Numbered from the stretch's first letter, positions 1 through 9,006 are shown. The stretch is 15,153 nt of DNA from Mariprofundaceae bacterium (GCA_015489095.1 WFMN01000238.1:1-15153), one strand, 5' to 3'. The notes: generated by a model not told the origin, from the sequence alone. Numbers and translations are program-made.

Positions 1-1350
1 ATGCGCGATTTCGCCTTCAGCGAAGGGTTTGCCATGACCAGCGAGCAGCTGGAGGCCGCCGATCAGGTGGTGATCCTGGGTTCGGATCTGCGTCAACGGC
101 TGCCGCTGGTGATGCAGCGGCTGCGTAAACGGGTCAATAACGGGAAGCCGGTGGTGCGCATCGGCGCGATGCACTACCGTACCGACTGCAAGCTGACCAC
201 CGATCTGCTCATTCGTCCGCGCGACTGGCATGCGGTGATCGCCCGCGCCATGGAGCAGATGAGCAGCGTCGGCAAAACCGCGGCCGGCATGGATGCGTGG
301 CTGGCCAAGGTTCGCGACCGCCACGAGGCGGGGAAGGCGCTGGCCGACGCCTTGATTACCGACTCCTGCGCCCTGCTGGTGGGCGAAGAGATTCGCAGCC
401 ACAAGGATGCGGCGGCGCTGATCTACGGGCTGGATCTGTTGATGCGGGCGTGCGGCCATGCCGAGGCGGAGACCGACGGTCGCAACCTGATCCCCCCCGG
501 AATGAACGCGCAGCCGCTGGAGCAGCTGTTTGGCGACCGGCGGGCGAGTGTCGGCACCCTGCTGGAGCAGGCGGCGTCGGGCGAGCTCGATACCCTGCTG
601 TTGATCGGCAGTGATCCGCTGGGGGACGGGCTCTTTCCGGCGGAGTTCCAGCAGGCGGCCGAGCGCTGCGCGATCATCCAGATCGCCGCCGTCGATTGCG
701 CAAGCAGCGCCGGCGTCGATATCCAACTGCCCTCCACCTGCTATGCCGAGGTGGATGGCACCTTCGTCAATATGGCTGGGCGGTTACGGAAATCGTCGCT
801 GCCGCTCACTCCGCCGGAGGGGGAGGGGCGCCCGTTGTGGAAGGTGATGATGCGGCTGCTGCAGGCGATGGGTGGGGCGCTGCCCGCGGTGTCGCTGGAG
901 GAGTTGCGCGCCCACTGCGATCGTCTGATTCCGGGGGCGAGCAAGGCGTGGGACGGAACCCCGACCGATAGCTGGCTGATGCCGCCTAGCCGTCATCGCA
1001 AGGCCAACTTCCTGCCGTCGCAACAGCCGCCGACCAAACCGCTGGATCTGGTCAGCCGCTACTCCATGTACCGCGAAGGGGCTTGGGCGCGGGCCTCCGA
1101 CCTGCTGGTCGATGCCGGGAAGCTGCATGCGCTGGCGGATCTGATCGTCCATCCCGATACCCTGAAGCAGGCCGGTTATGCGCCGGGAGATGCGGTCACC
1201 ATCCGCACCTACCACGGCGATTTCCGTCACCACATCGGGGTGCGTGACGATGTCTCCAAGGGGGTACTGTTTATCGCGCGGCGCGGTGTCGCCGGGGTGT
1301 TGTCGAGCGACAGCGAGGCGGAGTTGTTGTCCCCCGGTGAGGATTCCTGA
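1..1350 (+). CDS. nuoG: NADH-quinone oxidoreductase subunit G, C-terminal part (5' truncated by window)
   Basis: This is the C-terminal 449 codons of the large iron-sulfur subunit of complex I, which passes electrons from NADH through the peripheral arm. The visible part is the molybdopterin-oxidoreductase-like domain. Residues about 22-57 hold a Rossmann-like stretch (VVILGSDLR, then KPVVRIG). Residues about 197-260 hold LLLIGSDPLGDG and QLPSTCYAEVDGTFVNMAGR, typical of this fold. A small C-terminal domain (about 378-440) resembles the dinucleotide-binding end of the family. The N-terminal ferredoxin-like and cluster-binding part, usually over 200 residues, would lie left of the window. The ATG at base 1 is therefore most likely an internal codon. 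The gene ends 13 bases before nuoH, which has its own GGAGG site. Subunit identity rests on fold and on the nuoH-N genes that follow. Confidence 0.9.
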   Translation: MRDFAFSEGFAMTSEQLEAADQVVILGSDLRQRLPLVMQRLRKRVNNGKPVVRIGAMHYRTDCKLTTDLLIRPRDWHAVIARAMEQMSSVGKTAAGMDAWLAKVRDRHEAGKALADALITDSCALLVGEEIRSHKDAAALIYGLDLLMRACGHAEAETDGRNLIPPGMNAQPLEQLFGDRRASVGTLLEQAASGELDTLLLIGSDPLGDGLFPAEFQQAAERCAIIQIAAVDCASSAGVDIQLPSTCYAEVDGTFVNMAGRLRKSSLPLTPPEGEGRPLWKVMMRLLQAMGGALPAVSLEELRAHCDRLIPGASKAWDGTPTDSWLMPPSRHRKANFLPSQQPPTKPLDLVSRYSMYREGAWARASDLLVDAGKLHALADLIVHPDTLKQAGYAPGDAVTIRTYHGDFRHHIGVRDDVSKGVLFIARRGVAGVLSSDSEAELLSPGEDS

Positions 1351-1363
1351 TGGAGGCGCGGCT

Positions 1364-2428
1364 ATGAGTATCCTCGAGATCGCACAGCAGGCGGGTATCT
1401 GGGCGCTGGAGATCTTGGCCATCACCGTGCCGGTGGCGCTTTCGGTCGCCTACATCACCTACATGGAACGGCGCATTATCGGTTGGATGCAGATTCGCAA
1501 AGGGTGCAACCGTGTCGGCTGGGCGGGGCTGCTGCAACCGATCGCCGACGGGCTGAAGTTGTTCCTGAAGGAGTCGATCATCCCCAGTACGGCCAACAAA
1601 TGGATGTTTGTTGCCGCGCCGGTGATCGCGCTGGTTCCCGCGCTGGCGGCCTATGCGGTGATTCCGTTTGGCGAGACGACGCTGTTCGGCATCTGGGAGC
1701 GCAAGCATGTGATGGCGATCGCCAACCTCAATATCGGCATCCTCTATGTGATGGCGGTCGGTTCGCTGGCGATCTACGGTATCCTGTTGGCCGGTTGGGC
1801 GTCGAACTCCAAATACGCCCTGATCGGGGCGGTGCGCGCGAGCTGTCAGATGATCTCCTACGAGGTGTCGATGGGGTTCGCCATCGTCTGCGTGCTGATG
1901 TTGGCGGGGTCGATGAACCTGTCGGCGATCGTGAACGCGCAGGCGGGCGGCTTCTGGCACTGGTATATTATCCCGCTCTTTCCGATGTTTCTGGTCTATT
2001 TTATCTCCGGCTGCGCCGAGACCAACCGCTCGCCATTCGATCTGCCGGAGGGCGAGGCGGAGCTGGTGGCCGGCTTTTTTGTCGAGTACTCCGGCATGTG
2101 GTTCGCCACCTTCTCGCTGGCGGAGTACGCCGCCATGATCCTGATCAGCCTGATGACCAGCATCATGTTCCTCGGCGGTTGGCATGCGCCGATTCCGGCA
2201 CTCGATTTCATTCCGGGAACGGTGTGGCTGCTCGGCAAGACCGCTTTCTTCATCTTCGTCTTTATCTGGTTCCGCGCCACCTTCCCGCGCTACCGTTACG
2301 ACCAACTGATGCGGCTGGGGTGGAAGGTGTTTCTGCCGTGGACGCTGATCTGGATCGCCGTGATCGGTGTCGCCACCTACACCCCGCTTCTGTCCGACAT
2401 CGTCGGCTTCTGGCAGCCGTGGAGGTGA
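1364..2428 (+). CDS. nuoH: NADH-quinone oxidoreductase subunit H
   Basis: NuoH is the membrane subunit that joins the peripheral arm to the pump arm of complex I and forms much of the quinone chamber. The 354-residue product has about eight hydrophobic segments. It carries family signatures: ERRIIGWMQIRKG at 35-47, GLLQPIADGLKLFLKE at 55-70, and the acidic quinone-site loop starting ETNRSPFDLPEGEAEL at 219-234. The ATG at 1364 was chosen because GGAGG at 1352-1356 sits 7 bases upstream. The open frame extends further back but overlaps nuoG. Its last codons contain the ribosome site of nuoI. Length and motifs are normal and nothing is missing. Confidence 0.97.
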   Translation: MSILEIAQQAGIWALEILAITVPVALSVAYITYMERRIIGWMQIRKGCNRVGWAGLLQPIADGLKLFLKESIIPSTANKWMFVAAPVIALVPALAAYAVIPFGETTLFGIWERKHVMAIANLNIGILYVMAVGSLAIYGILLAGWASNSKYALIGAVRASCQMISYEVSMGFAIVCVLMLAGSMNLSAIVNAQAGGFWHWYIIPLFPMFLVYFISGCAETNRSPFDLPEGEAELVAGFFVEYSGMWFATFSLAEYAAMILISLMTSIMFLGGWHAPIPALDFIPGTVWLLGKTAFFIFVFIWFRATFPRYRYDQLMRLGWKVFLPWTLIWIAVIGVATYTPLLSDIVGFWQPWR

Positions 2429-2432
2429 TGGG

Positions 2433-2921
2433 ATGAACTTCGTGCAACGCCATATCAAAACATGGCTGCTGACCGAGTTGGTGCGCGGCTTGATGCTCAC
2501 CGGCAAGTATCTGTTCAAGAAAAAGATCACGGTGGAGTACCCCGAGGAGAAGACCCCGCTCTCCCCCCGCTTCCGCGGGCTGCACGCCCTGCGCCGCTAC
2601 GACGATGGCGAGGAACGCTGCATCGCCTGCAAGCTGTGCGAGGCGGTCTGCCCGGCGTTGGCCATCCTGATCGAGTCGGAGGAGCGCGATGACGGCAGCC
2701 GCCGCACCACCCGTTACGACATCGATCTTACCAAGTGCATCTTCTGCGGCTTCTGCCAAGAGGCGTGTCCGGTGGATGCCATCGTCGAAACCCAAGAGTT
2801 TGAGTACGCTTCCGAGAGTAGAAAGCAACTCTACTACACCAAAGCGATGCTGCTGGATGTGGGCGAGCGTTACAAGGCGCAGATCAGCGCCAACATCGCC
2901 TCCGAAGCACGCTACCGGTAA
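2433..2921 (+). CDS. nuoI: NADH-quinone oxidoreductase subunit I (two 4Fe-4S clusters)
   Basis: NuoI is the ferredoxin-like subunit that carries electrons through clusters N6a and N6b towards the quinone-reducing end of complex I. The 162-residue protein has two complete C-x2-C-x2-C-x3-CP motifs. The first uses Cys63, 66, 69 and 73; the second uses Cys102, 105, 108 and 112. An amphipathic N-terminal helix (about 1-30) would anchor it to the membrane, as is known for the family. The ATG at 2433 has GGAGG at 2421-2425, 7 bases upstream and inside the end of nuoH, which ends only 4 bases before it. nuoJ follows after 6 bases. Confidence 0.97.
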   Translation: MNFVQRHIKTWLLTELVRGLMLTGKYLFKKKITVEYPEEKTPLSPRFRGLHALRRYDDGEERCIACKLCEAVCPALAILIESEERDDGSRRTTRYDIDLTKCIFCGFCQEACPVDAIVETQEFEYASESRKQLYYTKAMLLDVGERYKAQISANIASEARYR

Positions 2922-2927
2922 CCGCTG

Positions 2928-3512
2928 ATGTTAGAACCGCTCTTTTTCAATCTGTTCGGTGGGCTTGCCATTCTGGCGGCAACGCTGGTGGTGGTCTCGC
3001 GCAACCCGATGCACTCGGTGATGTGGCTGATCTTCTGCTTTTTCAATTCGGCGGGGCTCTTTTTTCTGTTGGGCGCCGAGTTCATCGGGATCATTACCAT
3101 CTTGGTCTATGTCGGTGCGGTGATGGTGCTGTTTGTCTTCGTGATCATCCTGCTCGATGTCAATATCGCCCGGATGCGGGCGGGGTTTGTGAAGAGCCTG
3201 CCGATCGGCGGGCTGATGGCGCTGATGCTCTTTATCGAGATGGCGGCGGCGGGCGTGAGCGGGGTCTTTTCGTCCGCCACCATGGGGCAGGCGGTGCAGT
3301 TCGGACAGGAGGTCAACAACACCGCGGAGATCGGCAAGGAGCTCTATACCCGCTACCTGCTCGGATTCGAGCTGGCGGCGGTGATTCTGCTCGCGGCGCT
3401 GGTGGGCGCGGTGGTGCTTACCCTGCGCAGCCGGAAGGATGCCAACTACCAGGATATCGCCGCGCAGGTGGCGGTGAAGAAGCGCGATCGTCTGCGCAAG
3501 GTGAGGATGTAG
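2928..3512 (+). CDS. nuoJ: NADH-quinone oxidoreductase subunit J
   Basis: NuoJ is a small membrane subunit of the complex I pump arm, lying between NuoH and NuoK. The 194-residue product has about five hydrophobic segments. The conserved third segment (about 50-77) includes LVYVGAVMVLFVFVIILLD, with Tyr61 in the place linked in this family to the helix bulge that changes during turnover. The C-terminus is a basic cytoplasmic tail ending KKRDRLRKVRM. The ATG at 2928 follows the nuoI stop by 6 bases. I see no strong Shine-Dalgarno site, so translation may depend on coupling to nuoI. nuoK begins 2 bases after the stop. Confidence 0.95.
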   Translation: MLEPLFFNLFGGLAILAATLVVVSRNPMHSVMWLIFCFFNSAGLFFLLGAEFIGIITILVYVGAVMVLFVFVIILLDVNIARMRAGFVKSLPIGGLMALMLFIEMAAAGVSGVFSSATMGQAVQFGQEVNNTAEIGKELYTRYLLGFELAAVILLAALVGAVVLTLRSRKDANYQDIAAQVAVKKRDRLRKVRM

Positions 3513-3514
3513 GT

Positions 3515-3820
3515 ATGGTTCCACTCTCTAGCTATCTTATCGTCGGTGCCGCGCTCTTTTCGATCGGGGTGGTGGGGCTCTACCTCAATCGCAAGAATGT
3601 GATCACCATCCTGATGTGCATCGAGCTGATCCTGCTGGCGGTGAACATCAACTTTGTCGCCTTTTCCCATTTTCTCAACGATCTTGGCGGGCAGGTGTTT
3701 GTCTTCTTCGTGCTGACGATCGCCGCCAGCGAGGTCGCGGTCGGTCTGGCGATTCTGACCGCGTTCTACCGCCTACGCCGCTCCATTGATGTGCAAGACA
3801 TCAATTCGTTGCAGGGGTAA
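3515..3820 (+). CDS. nuoK: NADH-quinone oxidoreductase subunit K
   Basis: NuoK is the smallest antiporter-like membrane subunit (MrpC-type) of complex I and provides buried glutamates for the proton path. The 101-residue length is exactly that usual for the family. There are three hydrophobic segments. Glu37 in the MCIELILLAVNINF stretch and Glu73 in AASEVAVGLAI match the two essential membrane glutamates known from the family. The ATG at 3515 has GAGGA at 3503-3507, 7 bases upstream, inside the end of nuoJ. The reading frame stays open far upstream in nuoJ, but a start there would give an atypical N-terminus. Confidence 0.97.
   Translation: MVPLSSYLIVGAALFSIGVVGLYLNRKNVITILMCIELILLAVNINFVAFSHFLNDLGGQVFVFFVLTIAASEVAVGLAILTAFYRLRRSIDVQDINSLQG
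3813..3817 (+). promoter_or_regulatory. ribosome binding site deciding the nuoL GTG start
   Basis: AGGGG lies in the last codons of nuoK, 6 bases from GTG 3824 and 12 bases from ATG 3830. The shorter spacing favours the GTG. The assignment rests on spacing only. Confidence 0.55.
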
Positions 3821-3823
3821 GCC

Positions 3824-5806
3824 GTGTCCATGACCCTCAGTAGTACCGAGCTGCTTACCATCCCGCTGCTGCCGCTGTTGGCCTCGATTGTGGTGGGGCT
3901 GTTCGGCAAGCGGCTGCAAAACAGCCTCTCCCACTGGATCTGCTGCAGCGGCGTGGTGGTCTCCGCCCTGCTGTCGGTGCATGTGTTCCTGCAGGTGGCC
4001 GATGGCGCCAGCTTCTACGGCAACTTCTGGACTTGGATCGTCTCCGGCGATTTGGTGGTGCCTATCGGCATGATGATCGACCAACTCACCGCGGTGATGA
4101 TGATTACGGTCACCATCGTCGCCGCCTGCGTGCATGTGTACACCATCGGCTACATGCACGGCGATCCCGGCTACACCCGTTTTTTCTCCTATATTTCCGG
4201 CTTTACCTTCTCCATGCTGGTGCTGGTGATGGGCAACAGCTTCTTCACCCTCTTCTTCGGCTGGGAGGCGGTGGGGCTGGTCTCCTACCTGTTGATCGGC
4301 TTCTGGTTCAAGCGCGAGAGCGCCACCTTCGCCGCGCTCAAGGCCTTTATCGTCAACCGGGTTGGCGACTTCGGCTTCGCCATCGGTATATTGGCCGTCT
4401 GGTACTACTTCGGCACCGTCGAGTACCACGAGGTGTTTGCCCAGATGCCCGCCTTTCTGGCGCGGCACTACAGCCTCGGGTTCATGGATTGGCATGTATC
4501 CGCCATCACCTTCATCTGCTTGGCGCTTTTTGTTGGCGCCATGGGCAAAAGCGCGCAGGTGCCGCTCCATGTCTGGCTGCCGGACTCGATGGAGGGTCCC
4601 ACCCCGATCTCCGCGCTGATCCACGCCGCCACCATGGTGACGGCCGGTATCTTCATGGTGGCGCGGCTGTCGCCGATGTTCGAGTATTCCGAGACCGCGT
4701 TGGCGGTGGTGACGGTAGTCGGCGCGTTGACCGCCTTTATCTGCGCCACCATCGGCTTGGTGCAGAACGATATCAAGCGGGTGATCGCCTACTCCACCTG
4801 CTCCCAGCTCGGTTACATGTTTGTCGCCTGCGGGGTGTCGGCCTACGGCGTCGGCATCTTCCACCTGATGACCCACGCTTGGTTCAAGGGGCTGCTCTTT
4901 CTCGCCGCCGGTTCGGTGATCCACGCGGTGATGGCCGATCAGGACATTCGCCGCATGGGGCAGTTGCGTAGTTACATGCCGATCACCTACATCACCATGC
5001 TCGTCGGCGCGTTGGCGCTTTCCGGTGTGCCGCCCTTCGCCGGTTTCTGGTCCAAGGATCTGATCATCGAGGCGGCCTCCGTGCGTCACATGGGGTGGGT
5101 GAGCGAGTTCGCCTACTGGGCGCTGCTCTTCGGGGTGATCTTTACCGCGTTTTACACCTTCCGCATGTTTTTCCTCACCTTTCACAACTCCGACCGGGTG
5201 CCGGCCAAGACCAAGCCCCATCTGCACGAGTCGCCCAAGGTGATCACGGTGCCGCTGGTGATCTTGGCCGTGGGTGCCGCGCTGACCGGATGGTGGGGGG
5301 CGGATATCCTCAATCTTCCGGGCGAGGGTGGAGAGGGCTTCTTCGGCCACAGCATCTTTGTGCTGCAAGCGCACAACCCGATGTTAACTCTGGAAGAGAT
5401 AGAGCTGAACCACAGCGGTGGAATTTGGCTGGAGATGGGGGCGCTGATCATGGCGGCCATCGGCATCGGCCTGGCGTGGCTGATGTACTACAAGCCATCC
5501 GATCTACCGGCCAAGGTGGCCGAATCCTTTCCCGGTATGCACCGCTTCCTGCTGGATAAGTGGCGTTTTGACGAGCTTTACTGGCGGATCTTTGTGTTGC
5601 CGGCGCGGGCGATCGGCTCCTTTTTGTGGCAGAAGGCGGATCTCGCCTTCATCGACCGCGGCATCATTCACGGCGGCGTTATCGACACCATCGCCACCGC
5701 CGCCGGCAGGTTGCGCCAGATGCAGAGCGGCTTTGTCTATCACTACGCCTACGCCATGGTGCTCGGCCTGTTCGGGCTGGTCACTTGGCTGATGGTAGGA
5801 AACTGA
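3824..5806 (+). CDS. nuoL: NADH-quinone oxidoreductase subunit L
   Basis: NuoL is the distal antiporter-like proton pump of complex I; its long C-terminal lateral helix runs along the membrane arm. The 660-residue product carries the family core. Glu148 lies in FGWEAVGLVSY. Lys242 lies in MGKSAQVPLHVWLPD, followed by the signature EGPTPISALIHAATMVTAG at 257-275. Lys319 (NDIKRVIAYST) and Lys411 (GFWSKDLI) continue the buried charged chain. The C-terminal third holds the lateral helix and last membrane segment. A GTG start at 3824 is preferred because AGGGG at 3813-3817 lies 6 bases upstream; an ATG two codons later (3830) is possible. The nuoK stop is 3 bases away. Confidence 0.97.
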   Translation: MSMTLSSTELLTIPLLPLLASIVVGLFGKRLQNSLSHWICCSGVVVSALLSVHVFLQVADGASFYGNFWTWIVSGDLVVPIGMMIDQLTAVMMITVTIVAACVHVYTIGYMHGDPGYTRFFSYISGFTFSMLVLVMGNSFFTLFFGWEAVGLVSYLLIGFWFKRESATFAALKAFIVNRVGDFGFAIGILAVWYYFGTVEYHEVFAQMPAFLARHYSLGFMDWHVSAITFICLALFVGAMGKSAQVPLHVWLPDSMEGPTPISALIHAATMVTAGIFMVARLSPMFEYSETALAVVTVVGALTAFICATIGLVQNDIKRVIAYSTCSQLGYMFVACGVSAYGVGIFHLMTHAWFKGLLFLAAGSVIHAVMADQDIRRMGQLRSYMPITYITMLVGALALSGVPPFAGFWSKDLIIEAASVRHMGWVSEFAYWALLFGVIFTAFYTFRMFFLTFHNSDRVPAKTKPHLHESPKVITVPLVILAVGAALTGWWGADILNLPGEGGEGFFGHSIFVLQAHNPMLTLEEIELNHSGGIWLEMGALIMAAIGIGLAWLMYYKPSDLPAKVAESFPGMHRFLLDKWRFDELYWRIFVLPARAIGSFLWQKADLAFIDRGIIHGGVIDTIATAAGRLRQMQSGFVYHYAYAMVLGLFGLVTWLMVGN

Positions 5807-5808
5807 TC

Positions 5809-7392
5809 ATGGAACTGAACAACGCGCTCGGAATGCCGATCCTTACCATCAGTATCTTCCTACCCACGCTGGGGGCGATCGCCATCTGGCTGTTGGCGCG
5901 GAACGACCAGCAGGTGCGCTGGGGGGCGCTGGCGGTGTCGGTGGCCACCTTCGTGGTCACGCTGCCGCTGCTCTTTTCGTTCGACACCACCACCGCCCAC
6001 ATGCAGTTCGAAGAGCTGCACCCGTGGATCCGCAGCTTTCATGTCAACTACCACCTTGGTGTCGATGGCATCTCGATGCCCTTTATCCTGCTGACCAGCA
6101 TGTTGACGGTGATCTGTATCGTGTCGGCGTGGGAGTGCATCACCACCCGGGTGCGCGAGTACATGATCGCCTTTCTGGTGCTGGAGACCACCCTGATCGG
6201 CGTCTTCGCCGCCTTGGATGCGGTGCTGTTCTACTTCTTCTGGGAGGCGATGCTGATCCCGATGTACCTGATCATCGGTATCTGGGGCGGCAAAAACCGG
6301 GTCTATGCCACCATCAAGTTCTTCCTCTACACCTTTGCTGGCTCGGTGTTGATGCTGCTGGCGCTGCTGGCGATGTATTTCAAGGCGGGGCACACCTTCT
6401 CCATCCTCGATTTGATGGCCTACCCGTTTGATTTTACCTGGCAGTTCTGGATCTGGATCGGCTTCTTTGTCGCCTTTGCGGTCAAGGTGCCGATGTGGCC
6501 GGTGCATACCTGGCTGCCCGACGCCCACACCGAGGCGCCGACCGCCGGCTCGGTGATTCTGGCCGGTATCCTGCTGAAGATGGGCGCCTACGGCTTCCTG
6601 CGTTTCTCGCTGCCGATCTGCCCCGACGCCTCGCAGTACTTCGTGCCGATGATGGTCGGGCTGTCGCTGATCGCCGTGATCTATATCTCGCTGGTGGCGA
6701 TGATGCAGAAGGATATGAAGCGGCTGATCGCCTACTCCTCCATCGCCCACATGGGCTTTGTCACCTTGGGAACCTTCATGTTCACCCAGCAGGCGATGGA
6801 GGGGGCAGTGGTGAACATGATCAGCCACGGTTTTGTCGCCGCGGCGCTCTTCCTCTGTGTGGGGGTGATGTATGATCGGCTCCATACCCGCGAGATCGCC
6901 GCCTACGGCGGGGTGGTCAATGTGATGCCGAAGTTCGCGCTGGTGATGATGATCTTCGCCATGGCCAATGTGGCGCTGCCGGGAACCTCCTCGTTCATCG
7001 GCGAGATCATGGTGCTGCTCGGTACCTTCAACGCCGATCCGGCGGGGCTCGCCACCTCCGCCAAGTGGGTGGCGATCGCGGCGGCCTCCAGTGTCATCCT
7101 CTCCGCCTGTTACATGTTGTGGATGTACAAGCGGGTGATCTTCGGCGATATCGTCCACGACAGCGTCAAGTCCATGCCCGATATCAGTTGCCGCGAGCTC
7201 GGGTTCTTTTTGCCGCTGATCGCGCTGGTGATCTGGATGGGGCTCTACCCCACGCCGGTGCTCGATCTGATGCACGCCACCGTCGCCCATCTGGTGGATC
7301 AGGTCTCCACCAGCAAGCTTCCCGCCGCCGAGCTGTTGTCCGCCGGCGGCTCGGCCATCATGCCCGGCGGCCATCATCCGGCGGGGATGTGA
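5809..7392 (+). CDS. nuoM: NADH-quinone oxidoreductase subunit M
   Basis: NuoM is the middle antiporter-like proton pump of the complex I membrane arm. The 527-residue protein has about 14 hydrophobic segments. Glu146 lies in FFWEAMLIPMYLIIGIWGG. Lys226 lies in FAVKVPMWPVHTWLPDAHTE, and Lys257 in GILLKMGAYG, followed by KDMKRLIAYSSIAHMG at about 303-318. These are the buried acid and lysines expected for a pump. The ATG at 5809 is 2 bases after the nuoL stop, with AGGAA at 5797-5801, 7 bases upstream. The reading frame is open further upstream inside nuoL, but that part is a shadow. The last 40 residues are a Gly/Ala/His-rich tail ending near GGHHPAGM. Confidence 0.97.
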   Translation: MELNNALGMPILTISIFLPTLGAIAIWLLARNDQQVRWGALAVSVATFVVTLPLLFSFDTTTAHMQFEELHPWIRSFHVNYHLGVDGISMPFILLTSMLTVICIVSAWECITTRVREYMIAFLVLETTLIGVFAALDAVLFYFFWEAMLIPMYLIIGIWGGKNRVYATIKFFLYTFAGSVLMLLALLAMYFKAGHTFSILDLMAYPFDFTWQFWIWIGFFVAFAVKVPMWPVHTWLPDAHTEAPTAGSVILAGILLKMGAYGFLRFSLPICPDASQYFVPMMVGLSLIAVIYISLVAMMQKDMKRLIAYSSIAHMGFVTLGTFMFTQQAMEGAVVNMISHGFVAAALFLCVGVMYDRLHTREIAAYGGVVNVMPKFALVMMIFAMANVALPGTSSFIGEIMVLLGTFNADPAGLATSAKWVAIAAASSVILSACYMLWMYKRVIFGDIVHDSVKSMPDISCRELGFFLPLIALVIWMGLYPTPVLDLMHATVAHLVDQVSTSKLPAAELLSAGGSAIMPGGHHPAGM

Positions 7393-7398
7393 GGTAAC

Positions 7399-8862
7399 AT
7401 GTCCAAGATCCAATTCCCTTTCCCCTTTCCCGAGCACCTTTCGATCATGGTGCCAGAGATCTTCGTCGCCGCGATGGCGATGGCGGTGCTGTTGTGGTCG
7501 CTTTTTCTGCCCAAGGAGAAGCACACCATCACGGCGTGGATGGGGATCGCCACCTGTGCCGCCACCATCCCGCTCTTGTTGTCGCAGGCGGGGTCGATCG
7601 GCCTGATGACCTTCTACGGCTTCTTTATCCTCGACCCGTTCGCGGTCTTTGCCAAGCTGCTGCTAGTGGTGGCGACATTGGTGGCGATGGTGCTCTCCAT
7701 CGACTACATGCGCGGCGAGAAGCATATGCCCGAATATTACGCCATGATGCTCTTCACCCTGCTCGGCGTGATGTTCATGGCCTCGGCGACCAACTTCGTC
7801 ATGATGTACCTCGGCATCGAGCTGATGGCGCTGGCGGTCTATGTGTTGGTGGCCTACCAGCGCGAGATGCTGCGCTCCTTGGAGGCGGCGTTGAAGTACT
7901 TCATCCTAGGCTCGCTCTCCTCCGGTATGATGCTCTACGGCATGACCTTTATCTACGGGATTACCGGCCAGTTCGATTTCGAGGCGATCGGCATCGCGCT
8001 GCAGGGGGTGGGCGAGGATGGCCGCTTCGCCATGCAGTTGGGGATGCTGTTCATCATCGCCGGGCTGGCGTTCAAGCTCTCGGTGGCGCCGTTTCACATG
8101 TGGACGCCCGACGCCTATGAGGGGGCGCCGACGCCGGTGACCGCCTTCATGTCGGTGGTGCCCAAGGTGGCGGGGTTTGTGCTCTTCATCCGCTTTCTGG
8201 TCGAGGCGCTGCCGGTGTTGCAGCACGACTATGTGCAGGTGCTGACGGTGTTGGCGCTGCTGACGATGGCGGTGGGCAATATCGCGGCTATCGCCCAGCG
8301 TAATATCAAGCGCATGCTGGCCTACTCCACCATCGGCCACGTCGGCTTTGTGTTGCTGGGGCTGATCGCGGCCAACGCCGATGGCTACGCCGGCATCCTC
8401 ACCTACATGACCATCTACCTGTTCATGACCATGGGCGCGTTCGCCATCATCATCCTGATGCGGCGCGATGGCTTGGAGGGCGAGTTGATCGAGGAGTACG
8501 CCGGGATGTCCAAGGTGCGGCCGGGCTACGCCTTTGCCATGGCGGTGATGATGTTCTCGCTGGCGGGGATCCCCTTTCTGGGCGGCTTCTGGGCCAAGTA
8601 CGCGGTCTTTATCGCCGCGGTGGAGTCCGGCCATGTGGTGCTGGCGCTGACCGCGCTGCTCTTCTCCGCCATCGGCGCCTTTTACTACCTGCGTGTGGTC
8701 AAATACATCTATTTCGATGAGGCCAAGCACGATTTTGCCTTTCGGAGCAACAGTGCTGTGCAGGTGGTGGTAACGGTCTCCACCATCATGATTATCGCCC
8801 TAGGCCTCTTCCCCGGGCCGCTGATGGAGATCTGTCACCAAGCGTTGATCGGCCTAGTCTAG
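7399..8862 (+). CDS. nuoN: NADH-quinone oxidoreductase subunit N
   Basis: NuoN is the third antiporter-like proton pump of complex I, next to NuoK, and is typically the last gene of the operon. The 487-residue protein is of normal length. Glu141 lies in MYLGIELMALAVYVL. Lys226 lies in AGLAFKLSVAPFHMWTPDAY, followed by EGAPTPVTAFMSVVPK with Lys256. A third charged segment, QRNIKRMLAYSTIGHVG, falls at about 300-316. The ATG at 7399 is 6 bases after the nuoM stop. The nearest purine-rich site (GAGG at 7391-7394) is rather close, so coupling to nuoM is likely. A large inverted repeat begins at the first base after the stop codon. Confidence 0.97.
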   Translation: MSKIQFPFPFPEHLSIMVPEIFVAAMAMAVLLWSLFLPKEKHTITAWMGIATCAATIPLLLSQAGSIGLMTFYGFFILDPFAVFAKLLLVVATLVAMVLSIDYMRGEKHMPEYYAMMLFTLLGVMFMASATNFVMMYLGIELMALAVYVLVAYQREMLRSLEAALKYFILGSLSSGMMLYGMTFIYGITGQFDFEAIGIALQGVGEDGRFAMQLGMLFIIAGLAFKLSVAPFHMWTPDAYEGAPTPVTAFMSVVPKVAGFVLFIRFLVEALPVLQHDYVQVLTVLALLTMAVGNIAAIAQRNIKRMLAYSTIGHVGFVLLGLIAANADGYAGILTYMTIYLFMTMGAFAIIILMRRDGLEGELIEEYAGMSKVRPGYAFAMAVMMFSLAGIPFLGGFWAKYAVFIAAVESGHVVLALTALLFSAIGAFYYLRVVKYIYFDEAKHDFAFRSNSAVQVVVTVSTIMIIALGLFPGPLMEICHQALIGLV

Positions 8863-8987
8863 GTTAGCCATTCATCTCATCCCATGCGCTGCCCGCTGGC
8901 GGCGTTGAACATGCTCATGTGCTGGTAGCACACTAAAGCGTGTTCGCCTTGCCAGCGAACACCCCATGGGCGATATGAACGGCTAAC
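8863..8987. repeat. 125-base long imperfect inverted repeat directly after nuoN
   Basis: The two ends are GTTAGCC (8863-8869) and its complement GGCTAAC (8981-8987). Moving inward, TTCAT 8871-8875 pairs with 8975-8979, CCCATG 8881-8886 with 8965-8970, and CGCTGGC 8894-8900 with 8951-8957. Then GAACA 8907-8911 pairs with 8941-8945, and TGTGCT 8918-8923 with 8927-8932 around a GGT loop. Short unpaired stretches lie between. The whole element can fold into one long hairpin in DNA or RNA. It has no convincing protein-coding content: the reading frame from 8884 stops after 14 codons. It could be a small non-autonomous mobile element, a dispersed palindromic repeat or an RNA structure ending the nuo transcript. 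No target duplication is obvious. Confidence 0.75.
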
Positions 8988-9006
8988 ATCGGCGGCGGAT
9001 TGTTAC

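Noticed and set aside
1..3. ATG at base 1 as a true nuoG start
   Set aside because: The family needs an N-terminal iron-sulfur part that is absent here. The window edge simply falls at an in-frame ATG.
3773..7524. Very long minus-strand open frames opposite nuoL and nuoM
   Set aside because: Their products are rich in His, Asp, Gln and Arg, typical of the antisense frame of high-G+C membrane-protein genes. The plus-strand genes are certain.
8863..8987. Integron attC site, suggested by GTTAGCC/GGCTAAC ends and hairpin shape
   Set aside because: In attC sites the left end reads RYYYAAC and the right end GTTRRRY. Here the ends are in the opposite order, and no integrase or cassette array is present.
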